Shown: positions 32,294 through 41,970, counted from the first letter of the stretch. The stretch: 64,000 nucleotides of DNA from Uruburuella suis (GCF_004341385.1 NZ_SLXE01000014.1:1-64000); one strand, 5' to 3'. Made by a program: numbers and translations. Notes: generated by a model not told the origin, from the sequence alone.

Positions 32294-33034
32294 GTGTCTG
32301 AAGAAACCCAACAAACCGCCCAGCCGCTGATCGAGCATTTGCTGGAGCTGCGCCGCCGCCTGATGTGGACGATAGGCGGCTTGTTGCTGTGTTTTCTGGC
32401 CTTGATGCCGTTTGCGCAGCAGCTCTACACTTTTGTGGCGCAGCCTCTGATGGCCACGCTGCCGGCGGGCACCAGCATGATTGCCACCGATGTGATCGCG
32501 CCTTTTTTCGTGCCGGTGAAGGTAACGCTGATGGCGGCTTTTTTGCTGTCGCTGCCGCACACACTTTATCAGGTATGGGCGTTTATCGCGCCGGCGCTTT
32601 ATCAAAATGAAAAGCGCTTGGTGATGCCGCTGGTGCTCTCGAGCGTGTTGCTGTTTTTTGCCGGCATGGCGTTTGCTTATTTTCTGGTGTTTCCGCTGGT
32701 GTTTAAATTTCTCGCCGGTGTGACGCCGGTGGGTGTGAACATGGCCACCGATATCGACAAATACCTGTCGTTTATTCTCGGCATGTTTGTGGCTTTCGGC
32801 GCTACTTTCGAGGTGCCGGTGGTGGTGGTGCTGCTCAACCGCATGGGCGTGGTGTCGCTGGCGCAATTGCGCCTGGCGCGGCCTTATGTGATTGTGGGCG
32901 CTTTTGTGCTGGCCGCCGTGATTACGCCGCCCGATGTGATTTCGCAAGTGTTGCTGGCGGTGCCGCTGATTGTGCTTTATGAAGCGGGGCTGTGGTTTTG
33001 CCGCTTTATCCGCCCGCGTGTGCGGGATGAATGA
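32294..33034 (+). CDS. tatC: Sec-independent translocase subunit TatC
   Basis: 246 residues from GTG 32294. Six membrane segments and the signature motifs of the twin-arginine receptor: PLIEHLLELRRRLMW at the N-terminus and GMAFAYFLVFPLVFKFL in the middle, with Glu in ATFEVPVVVVLL. It binds twin-arginine signal peptides in the inner membrane. Six bases separate it from tatB. Confidence 0.97.
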   Translation: MSEETQQTAQPLIEHLLELRRRLMWTIGGLLLCFLALMPFAQQLYTFVAQPLMATLPAGTSMIATDVIAPFFVPVKVTLMAAFLLSLPHTLYQVWAFIAPALYQNEKRLVMPLVLSSVLLFFAGMAFAYFLVFPLVFKFLAGVTPVGVNMATDIDKYLSFILGMFVAFGATFEVPVVVVLLNRMGVVSLAQLRLARPYVIVGAFVLAAVITPPDVISQVLLAVPLIVLYEAGLWFCRFIRPRVRDE

Positions 33035-33040
33035 AATGTG

Positions 33041-33079
33041 CAGGCCGTCTGAAAATCAATAAGGCTTTCAGACGGCCTG
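33041..33079 (+). terminator. DUS inverted-pair terminator after tatC
   Basis: CAGGCCGTCTGAAA and TTTCAGACGGCCTG are separated by 11 bases and lie six bases after the tatC stop. A second pair follows at 33108-33141. Confidence 0.75.
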
Positions 33080-33107
33080 ATGTGGTGATTTTAAACTTAT
33101 TTTCTTT

Positions 33108-33141
33108 CAGGCCGTCTGAATGAAATCGTTCAGACGGCCTG
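33108..33141 (+). terminator. Second DUS inverted pair before the DUF2069 gene
   Basis: CAGGCCGTCTGAA and TTCAGACGGCCTG with a TGAAATCG loop, 10 bases before the next start codon, so it overlaps the leader of the 33152 gene. Confidence 0.65.
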
Positions 33142-33151
33142 TATTTATCAA

Positions 33152-33523
33152 ATGACAAATCCGACTTCTTCCAAACAACATTGGTCGTACACCGCGGCCG
33201 TTGCCAGCCTGGCCGGCCTGATTGCGGTGAGCCTGGCATGGGAATTATGGCTCGCGCCGTTGCGCCCGGGCGGCTCATGGCTGGCGCTCAAAGCCTTGCC
33301 TTTATGCCTGCCGCTGGCGGGCATACTCAAGGGCAAGGTCTATACTTATCAATGGACCTGCCTTTTGGTGCTGGCCTATTTTGCCGAAGCGGTGATGCGC
33401 TTGTTTGACGCTGGTGCGGCCAGCCGCTGGTGCGCGGCGGCAGCCTTGCTGTGCAGCACGGTGCTGTTTGTGGCCTGTTTGGTTTTTGTGAAACAAAGCA
33501 GAAAGGCGGCGGCGCATGTTTAA
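33152..33523 (+). CDS. DUF2069 family inner-membrane protein
   Basis: 123 residues, four hydrophobic segments. The segment LWLAPLRPGGSWLALKALPL (residues 31-50) is the hallmark of DUF2069. YTYQWTCLLVLAYFAEAVMR follows. Function is unknown in the family. Its end overlaps the start of pglL by eight bases, so the two are translationally linked. Confidence 0.85.
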   Translation: MTNPTSSKQHWSYTAAVASLAGLIAVSLAWELWLAPLRPGGSWLALKALPLCLPLAGILKGKVYTYQWTCLLVLAYFAEAVMRLFDAGAASRWCAAAALLCSTVLFVACLVFVKQSRKAAAHV

Positions 33524-35333
33524 ACAACATTCAAGCAGCAGTGCGACAGATTGGCCGCTGTGGTTTTGCTTTTGGCTGATGGCGGTGGCGCCGTTTTTAT
33601 CGCTCTACCGGGTGGGGCCTTTATCGAGCTTTTTTCTGGAGGCCGGCGCTTTGCTCGCGGCCTTGGTGTTGGTGTTGCTCAGCGCTTTTTATGGCCGTTT
33701 GAACGTGCGTTTGCCTGCCGCCGGCCTGTATTTTCTGCTGCTGGCGGCCGGATTGTGGCTGCAAGCCCGGCTGATGGAGCTTGTCTACCCGGGTTTCAGC
33801 GATTTGGCGGTGTGGACTTTTGTGATATTGGCGCTCACCGTTTGGGCGTGCCGCGGCTGGGTGGCGGCCTTGGGGCAGGAGCGGGTGGTGGCGGTGTTGG
33901 CGTGGGTTTTGCTGCTCGGCGCGCTCTTGCAGGCTGTGGTGGCGCTGATGCAGTTTACCGGGCTGGCATCGTGGGAACCTTTGCGCGGCGTGGTGGCTTA
34001 TCGCGGTTTGCGCGAGGTGAGCGGCCAGCTCGGCCAGCGCAACCATTTGGGGCATTATTTGATGTGGGGCGTGCTCGCTGCGGCTTATTTGTGGTCGCAG
34101 CGGCGGCTGCAAGGCTGGCTGGGCTGCTTGGCGGTGTTGGCGCTCACAGCGGTGCTGGCGCTCGTGAATTCGCGCACTATCTTTACTTATGTGCTGGCCG
34201 TTGCGCTGCTGCTGCCGCTGTGGCGTTGGCGTGCAGGTGCATCGGCGCGGCGCATGGTGTGGATTACGGCGTTTGCGCTGTTGATGACGGTGCTGATGCA
34301 GTTTGCGCTCAATGCCGCTTTGGGCTGGTTTACGGATGTGCAATACGATACGGCTTTAGATCGCGTGGAAGCCAGCGGCTTTGCCATGTCGGCGCGCGAT
34401 ATCGAATGGCGCAAGGCCTGGCAAATCTTTTTGGCCGCACCGTTGTGGGGGCACGGTTGGGGCAGCTATGCTTTGCAGGGCTTTTTAACCCATCCGTTTC
34501 CGCAGCAGGTTTATAGTAATAATCAACTGAATGTGCTGTTTACCCATTCGCACAATATCGTGTTGCAATTGCTGGCCGAAACCGGCATTGCCGGCACAGC
34601 GCTGGCGGGGTTGGGCTATCTGGCCGCCATCGGCCGCCTGTTCAGACGGCCTGCCGGTGATGCATCGCTGGTGCTGCTGGCGATGATGACGGTGTCGTTG
34701 TGCCACAGCCTGTTGGAATATCCCTTGTGGTATGTTTACTTTTTGGTGCCTTTCGCGCTGATGATGAGCCTGTCGCCTGCCGATGTGCGTGATGAAGCCG
34801 CCGCCGTCGATAGCCGCTGGCAGCGCTTGGGCGGCGGTGTGCTGGCGCTGCTGCTGATTACGGGTTTGCTGCGCTTGGCTTGGGTGTATCACGATTTGAC
34901 CGCATTTAGCGTACAGGGCAAAAACGACAGCGCCGCCACCATCGTGCAGAAAACCGAAGGCTTGCTGAAAATCGCCGAAACCGAGCCTCTGCTGCGCTAT
35001 TATGCGCAACTATCGCTCACCCGCCGTGCCAATCCTGCCGACCCGATGGTGCAGCCGTGGGCAGAAGAAGCGGCTCTTCAAGCCTTGTATTTCCGCCCTT
35101 ATGCCAACACTTACCAAGTGGGCTTGTATCAGCAGCGCAGCGGGCAAGCGAAAGAAGCGGCCGAGTGGCTGCAAAAAACTTATGAATACTACCCCTATAT
35201 GCTGCCGCTCTACAGCGAGCGCATTTATGCTTCGCCGTATTTCCACAGCTTGCGCGCCCAAGTGGCTGAAAATTGCCGCGCTTTTGCCCAAAGCCGTGCC
35301 GAAACCAAACCATGCACGGCGGTGAAGCCCTGA
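33516..35333 (+). CDS. pglL: Pilin O-oligosaccharyltransferase PglL
   Basis: Transfers lipid-linked oligosaccharide to serine residues of pilin and other periplasmic proteins. The 605-residue length equals that of neisserial PglL. About 11-12 membrane segments occur, with the Wzy_C ligase domain around residues 150-400. Its QLGQRNHLGHYLMWG motif lies near 170-185, and EWRKAWQIFLAAPLWGHGWG near 295. A soluble periplasmic C-terminus of about 160 residues follows. An uptake sequence at 34640-34652 is read as FRRPA. Confidence 0.9.
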   Translation: MFKQHSSSSATDWPLWFCFWLMAVAPFLSLYRVGPLSSFFLEAGALLAALVLVLLSAFYGRLNVRLPAAGLYFLLLAAGLWLQARLMELVYPGFSDLAVWTFVILALTVWACRGWVAALGQERVVAVLAWVLLLGALLQAVVALMQFTGLASWEPLRGVVAYRGLREVSGQLGQRNHLGHYLMWGVLAAAYLWSQRRLQGWLGCLAVLALTAVLALVNSRTIFTYVLAVALLLPLWRWRAGASARRMVWITAFALLMTVLMQFALNAALGWFTDVQYDTALDRVEASGFAMSARDIEWRKAWQIFLAAPLWGHGWGSYALQGFLTHPFPQQVYSNNQLNVLFTHSHNIVLQLLAETGIAGTALAGLGYLAAIGRLFRRPAGDASLVLLAMMTVSLCHSLLEYPLWYVYFLVPFALMMSLSPADVRDEAAAVDSRWQRLGGGVLALLLITGLLRLAWVYHDLTAFSVQGKNDSAATIVQKTEGLLKIAETEPLLRYYAQLSLTRRANPADPMVQPWAEEAALQALYFRPYANTYQVGLYQQRSGQAKEAAEWLQKTYEYYPYMLPLYSERIYASPYFHSLRAQVAENCRAFAQSRAETKPCTAVKP

Positions 35334-35495
35334 GCGTTTAATCGGAATGTAAATGCCTTTACATTCATTGCAAAAACGCGCAAAAGCAAAAACACGCTAT
35401 ATACAAGCACAGATTGCATGTTAAGATTGACGCGTTCCGCATACCTGAGCATTTGTGCGGGCGCACCAAAACAAGATAAATCTAAAGGATAAACC

Positions 35496-36173
35496 ATGAG
35501 TCGCGTATTGCTGGTTGATGATGACGCCCTGTTAACCGAACTGCTGACCGAATACCTCTCTGCCGAAGGCCTTGATGTACACAGCGTGCCTGATGGCGAG
35601 GCCGGTGTGCAGGAAATCCTGTCGGGCCAGTATGATGTGGTGGTGCTGGATTCGATGATGCCGAAAATGAACGGTTTGGACGTGCTGAAAAACGTGCGCA
35701 GCCAAAGCACCGTGCCGGTGATTATGCTTACCGCCAAAGGCGATGATATCGACCGCATTATCGGCCTGGAAATGGGTGCCGACGATTATGTGCCCAAGCC
35801 CTGCACCCCGCGCGAATTGCTGGCGCGCATCAACGCCATTTTGCGCCGCGCCCAACAATCGGGCGAGCAAAACAACAGTCCCAACAGCATTGCCGTGAGC
35901 AATGTCACCCTTTATCCGGCCAAGCGCCAGGCCACCATCGGCGAAGCGCCGCTGGAATTGACCAGCACCGAATTCAACTTGCTTGAAGTGTTGATGCGCC
36001 ATGCCGGCCAAGTGGTGAGCAAGGAAACGCTCTCGATTGAAGCGCTCGACCGCAAGCTGGCCAAATTCGACCGCAGCATTGATGTGCATATTTCCAGCAT
36101 TCGCCACAAGCTGGGCGATGCCTCGCTGATTCAAACCGTGCGCGGTTTGGGCTATTTGTTTGTGAAAAACTGA
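35496..36173 (+). CDS. misR: OmpR-family response regulator MisR (CpxR-like)
   Basis: 225 residues. Receiver domain: acidic DDD at 8-10, phospho-acceptor Asp in VVVLDSMMP near residue 53, Thr in MLTAKGD and Lys in VPKPCTP. Winged-helix domain from about residue 130, with FNLLEVLMRHAGQVV and DVHISSIRHKLG. The adjacent CpxA-like kinase supports assignment to MisR/S, the neisserial system that controls envelope integrity, oxidative protein folding and LOS modification. Confidence 0.9.
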   Translation: MSRVLLVDDDALLTELLTEYLSAEGLDVHSVPDGEAGVQEILSGQYDVVVLDSMMPKMNGLDVLKNVRSQSTVPVIMLTAKGDDIDRIIGLEMGADDYVPKPCTPRELLARINAILRRAQQSGEQNNSPNSIAVSNVTLYPAKRQATIGEAPLELTSTEFNLLEVLMRHAGQVVSKETLSIEALDRKLAKFDRSIDVHISSIRHKLGDASLIQTVRGLGYLFVKN

Positions 36174-36196
36174 TTTTGAAAACAGCCTGCTAAAAA

Positions 36197-37642
36197 ATGA
36201 AACTGTTTCAACGCATCTTCGCCACGTTTTGCGCCGTGATTATCTGCGCCATATTCGTGGCGAGTTTTTCTTTCTGGCTGGTGCAAAACACCATAGCCGA
36301 AAACCATTTCCAGCAGCAGCGCACCATCGAAACCACGCTGCTGGGCAGCATTGTGTCGGCCTTTAACGTACGCGGCGAGCAGGGTGCGCGCGAAATTTTG
36401 GTGGAATGGAAAGACAATCCGGTTGCCCAAAACGTGTATGTGATTACCGGCGACAATAAAAAAGATATTCTCAACCGCCCGATCGACCCGCGCCTGATTG
36501 AAGCCGCCCGCTTTTTTGCACTCGATAATCCCCATTCCCAGCTGGCGCATATCGAATTCGACCGCTGGGGCGAAGAATATCTGTTTTTCATCCGCGGCTG
36601 GAACAACCCGCAAATTCAGCGTCCGCCCAGCCCGCTGTTTATTCCCGGCCTGCAATTGGCGCCGATTTGGCATGAATTCATTATTCTGACCTTTATCATT
36701 TTGGTGGGGCTTTTGTTGGCCTATATTTTGGCCAACAACATCACCAAGCCCATTCGCATTCTCGATCGCGGCATGAGCCGCTTGGCTTCGGGCGATTTGG
36801 AAACGCGCATTTCCCAGCAAGTGGACGACCGCGACGACGAGCTTTCCAATCTGGCTTTGCAGTTTGACAAAATGGCGCAGCAGCTGCAAAAACTGGTGGA
36901 AAAAGAGCGCCACCTGCTGCACCATGTGTCGCACGAAATGCGCTCGCCCTTGGCGCGCATGCAGGCGATTGTGGGGCTGATTCAGGCGCAGCCGCAAAAG
37001 CAGGAGCAATATTTGCAGCGGCTCGAAAGCGAGCTCACGCGCATGGATGCGCTGGTGGGCGAATTACTCACCTTGTCGAGGCTGGAAACCGCTCATGTGC
37101 AGATGGAAAAAGACCGCCTCAAGCTGCTGCCGCTGCTGCGCCAATTGGTGGAAGACTGCCAAAGCATCGCCGAGCAAAACCACCAGCGGGTGAGCCTGGT
37201 GATTGCCCCGAAAATGCAGGAAGATGCCTGCCTGATGGCCAACGAAAGTTATCTCTACCGCGCTTTTGATAATGTGATTCGCAATGCCATGGCCTACAGC
37301 CCCGAGGGCAGCACCATTCAAGTGAGCCTGGGGCAGGATGCGCGCCATTGGCTGATTGATATTGCCGACAACGGCCCGGGCGTGGACGAATCGCAGCTAC
37401 CGCATATTTTCACCGCGTTTTACCGCGCCGACAGCAGCGCCCACAAGCCCGGCACCGGCTTGGGGTTGGCCTTGACCAAGCACATTGTCGGCCAGCACGG
37501 CGGCAAAATCATCGCCGAAAACCTACAGCCCAACGGTTTGAGAATGCGCATCAGCCTGCCCAAAACCAAGCCGCTCAAAGGCTTGGAAGCGAAAGAGGCG
37601 AAAAATGCCGAGGCCAAAGAGAAAGAAACCGAGCCTGAGTAA
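36197..37642 (+). CDS. misS: Sensor histidine kinase MisS (CpxA-like)
   Basis: 481 residues. Membrane helices near residues 8-30 and 155-176 flank a periplasmic sensor. A HAMP segment (NNITKPIRILDRGMSRLASG) follows, then the H-box HHVSHEMRSPLARMQ with the phosphorylated His near residue 248. ATPase motifs are NVIRNAMAYSP, DNGPGVD and GTGLGLALTKHIVG. The C-terminal tail is Lys/Glu-rich and probably disordered. It starts 23 bases after misR. Confidence 0.92.
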   Translation: MKLFQRIFATFCAVIICAIFVASFSFWLVQNTIAENHFQQQRTIETTLLGSIVSAFNVRGEQGAREILVEWKDNPVAQNVYVITGDNKKDILNRPIDPRLIEAARFFALDNPHSQLAHIEFDRWGEEYLFFIRGWNNPQIQRPPSPLFIPGLQLAPIWHEFIILTFIILVGLLLAYILANNITKPIRILDRGMSRLASGDLETRISQQVDDRDDELSNLALQFDKMAQQLQKLVEKERHLLHHVSHEMRSPLARMQAIVGLIQAQPQKQEQYLQRLESELTRMDALVGELLTLSRLETAHVQMEKDRLKLLPLLRQLVEDCQSIAEQNHQRVSLVIAPKMQEDACLMANESYLYRAFDNVIRNAMAYSPEGSTIQVSLGQDARHWLIDIADNGPGVDESQLPHIFTAFYRADSSAHKPGTGLGLALTKHIVGQHGGKIIAENLQPNGLRMRISLPKTKPLKGLEAKEAKNAEAKEKETEPE

Positions 37643-37679
37643 TAAGCGTGTGCACAAACATTTGAGGCCGTCTGAAACT

Positions 37680-37915
37680 TGAACTGCACCTCAAAAGTTG
37701 GCCCCTTCCCCCCATCCAATCCATAACCGGACATTTGCTTCGATAGAAGCATTGGAAGCGGAAATACACGAGTATATCCGCTACTACAACCATGAAAGAT
37801 TGAGTTTGAAATTGAAAAACTGAATCCTGTGGCATACAGCACCCAGTTTGCAACCGCTGCTTGAAAAATGATGGATTCAGTGGCTTAAAAATGCCCAAGA
37901 TTGCGGGGCAGTTCA
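37680..37915 (+). mobile_element. Internally deleted IS3-family remnant
   Basis: The left end TGAACTGCACCTCAAAAGTT is typical of IS150-group IS3 elements. The right end TTGCGGGGCAGTTCA is its decayed inverse. Between them only the 3' end of orfB remains (37734-37864): it translates FASIEALEAEIHEYIRYYNH and onward, then NPVAYSTQFATAA and a stop. A one-base loss within the A-run near 37818 breaks the frame. About 1 kb of a normal element is missing. Confidence 0.75.
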
Positions 37916-38032
37916 TATTTTCAGACGGCCTCTTGTTAGCTATCGCAACACGATTTAAACCCATATAGCGCCATCGCCCTGCCGGCGATTATGCTATGAT
38001 GCGCGCTGAACCAAACAGACGGAAAACCGAAT

Positions 38033-39094
38033 ATGACTGCCTTGAAAAACGACACTTTTTTGCGCGCATTGTTAAAAGAGCCGGTGGAATACACGCCGGT
38101 GTGGATGATGCGCCAGGCCGGCCGCTATCTGCCTGAATACAAAGCCACCCGCGCGCAAGCGGGCAGCTTTCTCGATTTGTGCAAAAACACCGAATTGGCC
38201 ACGGAAGTAACCATCCAGCCGCTGGAGCGCTTCGATTTGGACGCGGCGATTTTGTTTTCCGACATCCTCACCGTGCCCGATGCCATGGGGCTGGGCCTCT
38301 ATTTCGCCGAGGGTGAGGGGCCTAAATTTGAACGGGTGTTGCAGCACGAGGCCGATATCGCCAAACTGGAAGTGCCCGATATGGTGAAGCTGCGCTATGT
38401 GTTTGATGCGGTGGCTTCTATCCGCAGCGCGCTTGATGGCCGCGTGCCGCTGATCGGTTTTTCCGGCAGCCCGTTTACGCTGGCCTGCTATATGGTGGAA
38501 GGCGGCAGCAGCAAGGAATTTCGCACCATTAAAAGTATGATGTATGCGCGCCCCGATTTGCTGCACAAAATTTTGGACGTGAATGCGCAGGCCGTTACGG
38601 CTTATCTGAATGCGCAAATCGATGCCGGTGCACAAGCGGTGCAGATTTTCGACACTTGGGGCGGCGTGCTCAGCGATGCGGCGTTTGCCGAATTCAGCCT
38701 GCACTATATGCAGCAGATTATCAGCGGCTTGAAGCGCGAAAACGAAGGCCGCCGCGTGCCGGTGATTGTGTTCACCAAAGGCGGCGGCTTGTGGCTGGAG
38801 CAAATGGCCGCCATCGGCGCCGATGCGCTCGGCCTCGATTGGACGTGCAACATCGGCCAGGCGCGCAGCCGCGTGGGCAGCCAAGTGGCGCTGCAAGGCA
38901 ATTTCGACCCGTTTGCGCTGTTTGGCACACCTGATAGCATACGCGCCGAAACCGCGCGCATTCTGGCGGCTTATGGCGAGGGCAGCGGCCATGTGTTCAA
39001 CCTCGGCCACGGCATCAACCAGCATGCCGATCCCGAGCATGCCAAAATTTTGGTGGATGCGGTGCATGAATTGTCGCGCCCTTATCACCGTTAA
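38033..39094 (+). CDS. hemE: Uroporphyrinogen decarboxylase HemE
   Basis: Decarboxylates uroporphyrinogen III to coproporphyrinogen III in haem synthesis. 353 residues. The signature PVWMMRQAGRYLPEY lies near residue 22 with the substrate-binding Arg. The catalytic Asp is in AAILFSDILTVPDAMG, and later GFSGSPFTLACYMVEG and NLGHGINQHADPEH occur. Monocistronic, bounded by the IS remnant and a repeat element. Confidence 0.97.
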   Translation: MTALKNDTFLRALLKEPVEYTPVWMMRQAGRYLPEYKATRAQAGSFLDLCKNTELATEVTIQPLERFDLDAAILFSDILTVPDAMGLGLYFAEGEGPKFERVLQHEADIAKLEVPDMVKLRYVFDAVASIRSALDGRVPLIGFSGSPFTLACYMVEGGSSKEFRTIKSMMYARPDLLHKILDVNAQAVTAYLNAQIDAGAQAVQIFDTWGGVLSDAAFAEFSLHYMQQIISGLKRENEGRRVPVIVFTKGGGLWLEQMAAIGADALGLDWTCNIGQARSRVGSQVALQGNFDPFALFGTPDSIRAETARILAAYGEGSGHVFNLGHGINQHADPEHAKILVDAVHELSRPYHR

Positions 39095-39111
39095 ACACCG
39101 ATATTCATCTA

Positions 39112-39283
39112 ATACCCATTCAAAAAAATAATATACAAACAGGCAGCCTGTAGGTCGGATTCTCGAATCCGACACTTGTTCGCAGAACAAGGCACGCACA
39201 TCGCTTTGGCCGTTGGCCAAACTACGCGGATGATGCTGCCGAACTGCTTTTATTTTGTAAGGTTATTTTTTTAGAATTGGTAT
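39112..39283 (+). repeat. Small interspersed element, family 1, copy 2 (172 bp)
   Basis: ATACCCATTCAAAAAAATAA to TTTTTTTAGAATTGGTAT. Matches copy 1 except for loss of the inner GTCGGATTC...GACC hairpin (about 21 bases). It starts 18 bases after the hemE stop. Confidence 0.8.
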
Positions 39284-39289
39284 AAAACA

Positions 39290-39325
39290 AAACAGGCCGT
39301 CTGAAAGCTTTCAGACGGCCTGTTT
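39290..39325. terminator. DUS inverted-pair terminator between convergent hemE and the endopeptidase gene
   Basis: AAACAGGCCGTCTGAAAG is followed by its reverse complement, an uninterrupted 36-bp palindrome 19 bases from the minus-strand stop. It serves both genes. Confidence 0.8.
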
Positions 39326-39343
39326 GATGATGGCAAAGCAATA

Positions 39344-40288
39344 TCAAGAGGGGCGTTGCAACATCCACGATTCGATTTTGCGCGCATCGTTTACGCGGCT
39401 GAGCGAAGAGGGCGAGTTGAGCAACACAATGGTGACCGGCTGATTTTGCACGCTGGCTTTCACCACCATCGAGCGGCCGGCTTCGCGGATGTAGCCCGTT
39501 TTTTGCAGCTCGATATTCCAGCCGCCTTCGCGCACCAAGGCATTGGAATTTTTATAGCTTTGCTGGCGGCCGTTGCTGGTGTAAACCGAGCCGTAATTCG
39601 AGGTGCTGTTGCGGCTGATCAGCGGGTAGCGGCTGGCGGCCTGCACGAGCTTGTTCAAATCGCTGGCGGTGGACACATTGCGGAAATCCAAGCCGGTGGG
39701 CTCGTAAAAGCGTGAATTGCTCATGCCCAGGCTCTGCGCTTTGCGGTTCATCGCCTCAACAAAAGCACTCATGCCACCCGGATAATTGCGGCCGAGCGCA
39801 TGGGTGGCGCGGTTTTCGCTGCTCATCAGGCTCAAGTGCAGCAATTCGCTGCGCGTGAGTGTGGTGCCGATGGAAAGGCGGCTGCCGGTGCCTTTGAGGC
39901 GGTCGATTTCCGCATCGGTGATGGTGATGCGCTCATTCATGTTTTGGCCGGCATCCAGCACCACAATGGCCGACATCAGCTTGGAAATCGAGGCAATCGG
40001 CATCACGCGGTTGGGGTTTTTCTGGAAAAGCACTTCGCCGGTGCGGTTGTTGACGATAAGCGCCGATTGCGAAGTGAGCAGGGGGCCTGCCATGGCGGCT
40101 TGCGCTTCAATTTGGCCGGCGGGGTTTTGCAGGGCGAATGCGCCTAAAGGATCATCCTGGGTGGGAAAATTTTGCTCCAAGAATTGACCCAATACATCCA
40201 AATCGTCGGCGGCGGCGGGCAGGCTGGCAAGCAGCCCCAAGCCGAGGCAGGCGGCCATGATTTTTTTGCTGATACGGGTAATGGTCAT
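39344..40288 (-). CDS. pbpG: D-alanyl-D-alanine endopeptidase, PBP7/PbpG-like
   Basis: Low-molecular-mass penicillin-binding protein that cuts peptide cross-links. 314 residues with a Sec signal peptide (cleavage after PAAA near residue 27). Active-site motifs: SISK (SxxK) near residue 100, SEN (SxN) near 157 and KTG near 265. The length and FYEPTGLDFRNVSTASDL fit the S11 family without the C-terminal amphipathic anchor of PBP5. In gonococci the equivalent is called PBP4. Confidence 0.9.
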   Translation of the reverse strand: MTITRISKKIMAACLGLGLLASLPAAADDLDVLGQFLEQNFPTQDDPLGAFALQNPAGQIEAQAAMAGPLLTSQSALIVNNRTGEVLFQKNPNRVMPIASISKLMSAIVVLDAGQNMNERITITDAEIDRLKGTGSRLSIGTTLTRSELLHLSLMSSENRATHALGRNYPGGMSAFVEAMNRKAQSLGMSNSRFYEPTGLDFRNVSTASDLNKLVQAASRYPLISRNSTSNYGSVYTSNGRQQSYKNSNALVREGGWNIELQKTGYIREAGRSMVVKASVQNQPVTIVLLNSPSSLSRVNDARKIESWMLQRPS

Positions 40289-40529
40289 GATGTCGGTTTC
40301 CGGCAGAGAGGGTTTTGAAAAAGACGGTGCGGAAAAATGCGTACGCTGAAAGGCTTATCGGTCGCATAAAAATAAGTATGTAATTCATTGTGGTGAAATT
40401 TAACTTGCTTGTAAAGCATTGTGGAAAATTTTTTTCGTTTGTTTGCATATAGTTTGGTAGTTTGTTGCGGATAAGGGCATAAGGCCGTCTGAAAAGTTAA
40501 GAATAAAGCGCCAAACAACAGCCGCCGGT

Positions 40530-40558
40530 TTGATAATCGGGCGGATACTTATTATACT
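40530..40558 (+). promoter_or_regulatory. Sigma-70 promoter of clpX
   Basis: TTGATA (40530-40535), a 17-bp spacer and TATACT (40553-40558), 48 bases before the clpX ATG. The remainder of the 40289-40529 gap is AT-rich and holds one isolated DUS near 40481. Confidence 0.7.
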
Positions 40559-40605
40559 AGGCGTTTTGGCGGGCGCGAGCCTGCATTGAATGGCGAATCG
40601 GAAAT

Positions 40606-41907
40606 ATGTCTGACGAAAAACGCAGTTGCTCTTTTTGTGGCAAGCAAGAGCATGAAGTGAAAAATTTGATTGAAGGCGAGCATGCTTTCATTTGCAACGA
40701 ATGTGTGGAAACCTGCGGCGTGATGCTGCAAGGCCAATTTGATGATGCCGATGAAGCGCAAGATGCGGCCGACGCCGGCAAGCTGCCCACGCCTGCCGAA
40801 ATCGTGTCCAACCTCAACGAGCACGTTATCGGCCAAGAGCAGGCGAAAAAAGCCTTAGCGGTGGCGGTGTATAACCACTACAAGCGCCTGCGTCACCCGA
40901 AAAGCGGCGACAGAGTGGAGCTTTCAAAAAGCAATATTCTGCTGATAGGCCCCACCGGCTCGGGCAAAACGCTGTTGGCGCAATCGCTGGCGCGCAAGCT
41001 GGATGTGCCTTTTGTGATGGCCGATGCCACCACGCTCACCGAGGCAGGCTATGTGGGTGAAGATGTGGAGCAAATCATCACCAAGCTTTTGAGCAAGTGC
41101 GATTTCGATGTGGAAAAAGCCCAACGCGGCATTGTGTATATCGATGAAATCGACAAAATTTCACGTAAAAGCGACAATCCTTCGATCACCCGCGATGTGT
41201 CGGGCGAGGGTGTGCAACAGGCTTTGCTGAAGCTGGTTGAAGGCACGGTGGCTTCGGTGCCGCCGCAAGGCGGGCGCAAGCACCCGAACCAGGAATTTAT
41301 CAATGTCGACACCACCAATATCCTGTTTATCTGCGGCGGCGCGTTTGCCGGGCTGGAAAAAGTGATCCGCCAGCGCACGGAAAAAGGCGGCATCGGCTTT
41401 GGTGCGGTGGTGAGCAGCAAAGATGAAAACATCAATATTTCCGAGCTGTTTGAAACGGTGGAGCCGGAAGACTTGATTAAATTCGGCCTGATTCCCGAGC
41501 TGATCGGCCGCCTGCCGGTGATTGCCACTTTGGCTGAATTGGACGAAGAAGCGCTGATCAATATCCTCACCGAGCCGAAAAATGCCTTGGTGAAACAATA
41601 TCAGGCTTTGTTTGCGATGGAAGGCGTGGAGCTGGAAATTCTGCCTTCGGCGTTGCACAGTATTGCCAAGCTGGCGATGGAGCGCAAAACCGGCGCACGC
41701 GGCCTGCGCTCGATTGTGGAACGCAGCCTGCTCGATACTATGTATCAATTGCCGGATTTGAAAGACGTGAAAAAAGTGGTGATTAACGAGCAGGTGATTG
41801 AGCGCGGCGTGGCGCCCAAGCTGCTCAAAGCCGATGGTAGCCTTTATCAGGCCGGTGAAACTGAAACCAAGGCGGTTAAAAAAGCGGCCAAAAGGCCGGC
41901 GGCTTGA
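40606..41907 (+). CDS. clpX: ATP-dependent Clp protease ATP-binding subunit ClpX
   Basis: AAA+ unfoldase partner of ClpP, 433 residues. The N-terminal C4 zinc domain reads CSFCGKQ and CNECVETC. Walker A is GPTGSGKT near residue 113, Walker B IVYIDEIDKI, pore loop GYVGED, and RKTGARGLRSIVE contains the sensor-2 Arg. clpP is not in the window. A clear promoter precedes it and a DUS terminator follows. Confidence 0.97.
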   Translation: MSDEKRSCSFCGKQEHEVKNLIEGEHAFICNECVETCGVMLQGQFDDADEAQDAADAGKLPTPAEIVSNLNEHVIGQEQAKKALAVAVYNHYKRLRHPKSGDRVELSKSNILLIGPTGSGKTLLAQSLARKLDVPFVMADATTLTEAGYVGEDVEQIITKLLSKCDFDVEKAQRGIVYIDEIDKISRKSDNPSITRDVSGEGVQQALLKLVEGTVASVPPQGGRKHPNQEFINVDTTNILFICGGAFAGLEKVIRQRTEKGGIGFGAVVSSKDENINISELFETVEPEDLIKFGLIPELIGRLPVIATLAELDEEALINILTEPKNALVKQYQALFAMEGVELEILPSALHSIAKLAMERKTGARGLRSIVERSLLDTMYQLPDLKDVKKVVINEQVIERGVAPKLLKADGSLYQAGETETKAVKKAAKRPAA

Positions 41908-41932
41908 TGGTTTGAATAGGCTTTGCCATTAA

Positions 41933-41970
41933 AAAGGCCGTCTGAAAGTGTAGACTTTCAGACGGCCTTT
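41933..41970 (+). terminator. DUS inverted-pair terminator after clpX
   Basis: AAAGGCCGTCTGAAAGT and ACTTTCAGACGGCCTTT lie 25 bases after the stop. Confidence 0.8.
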
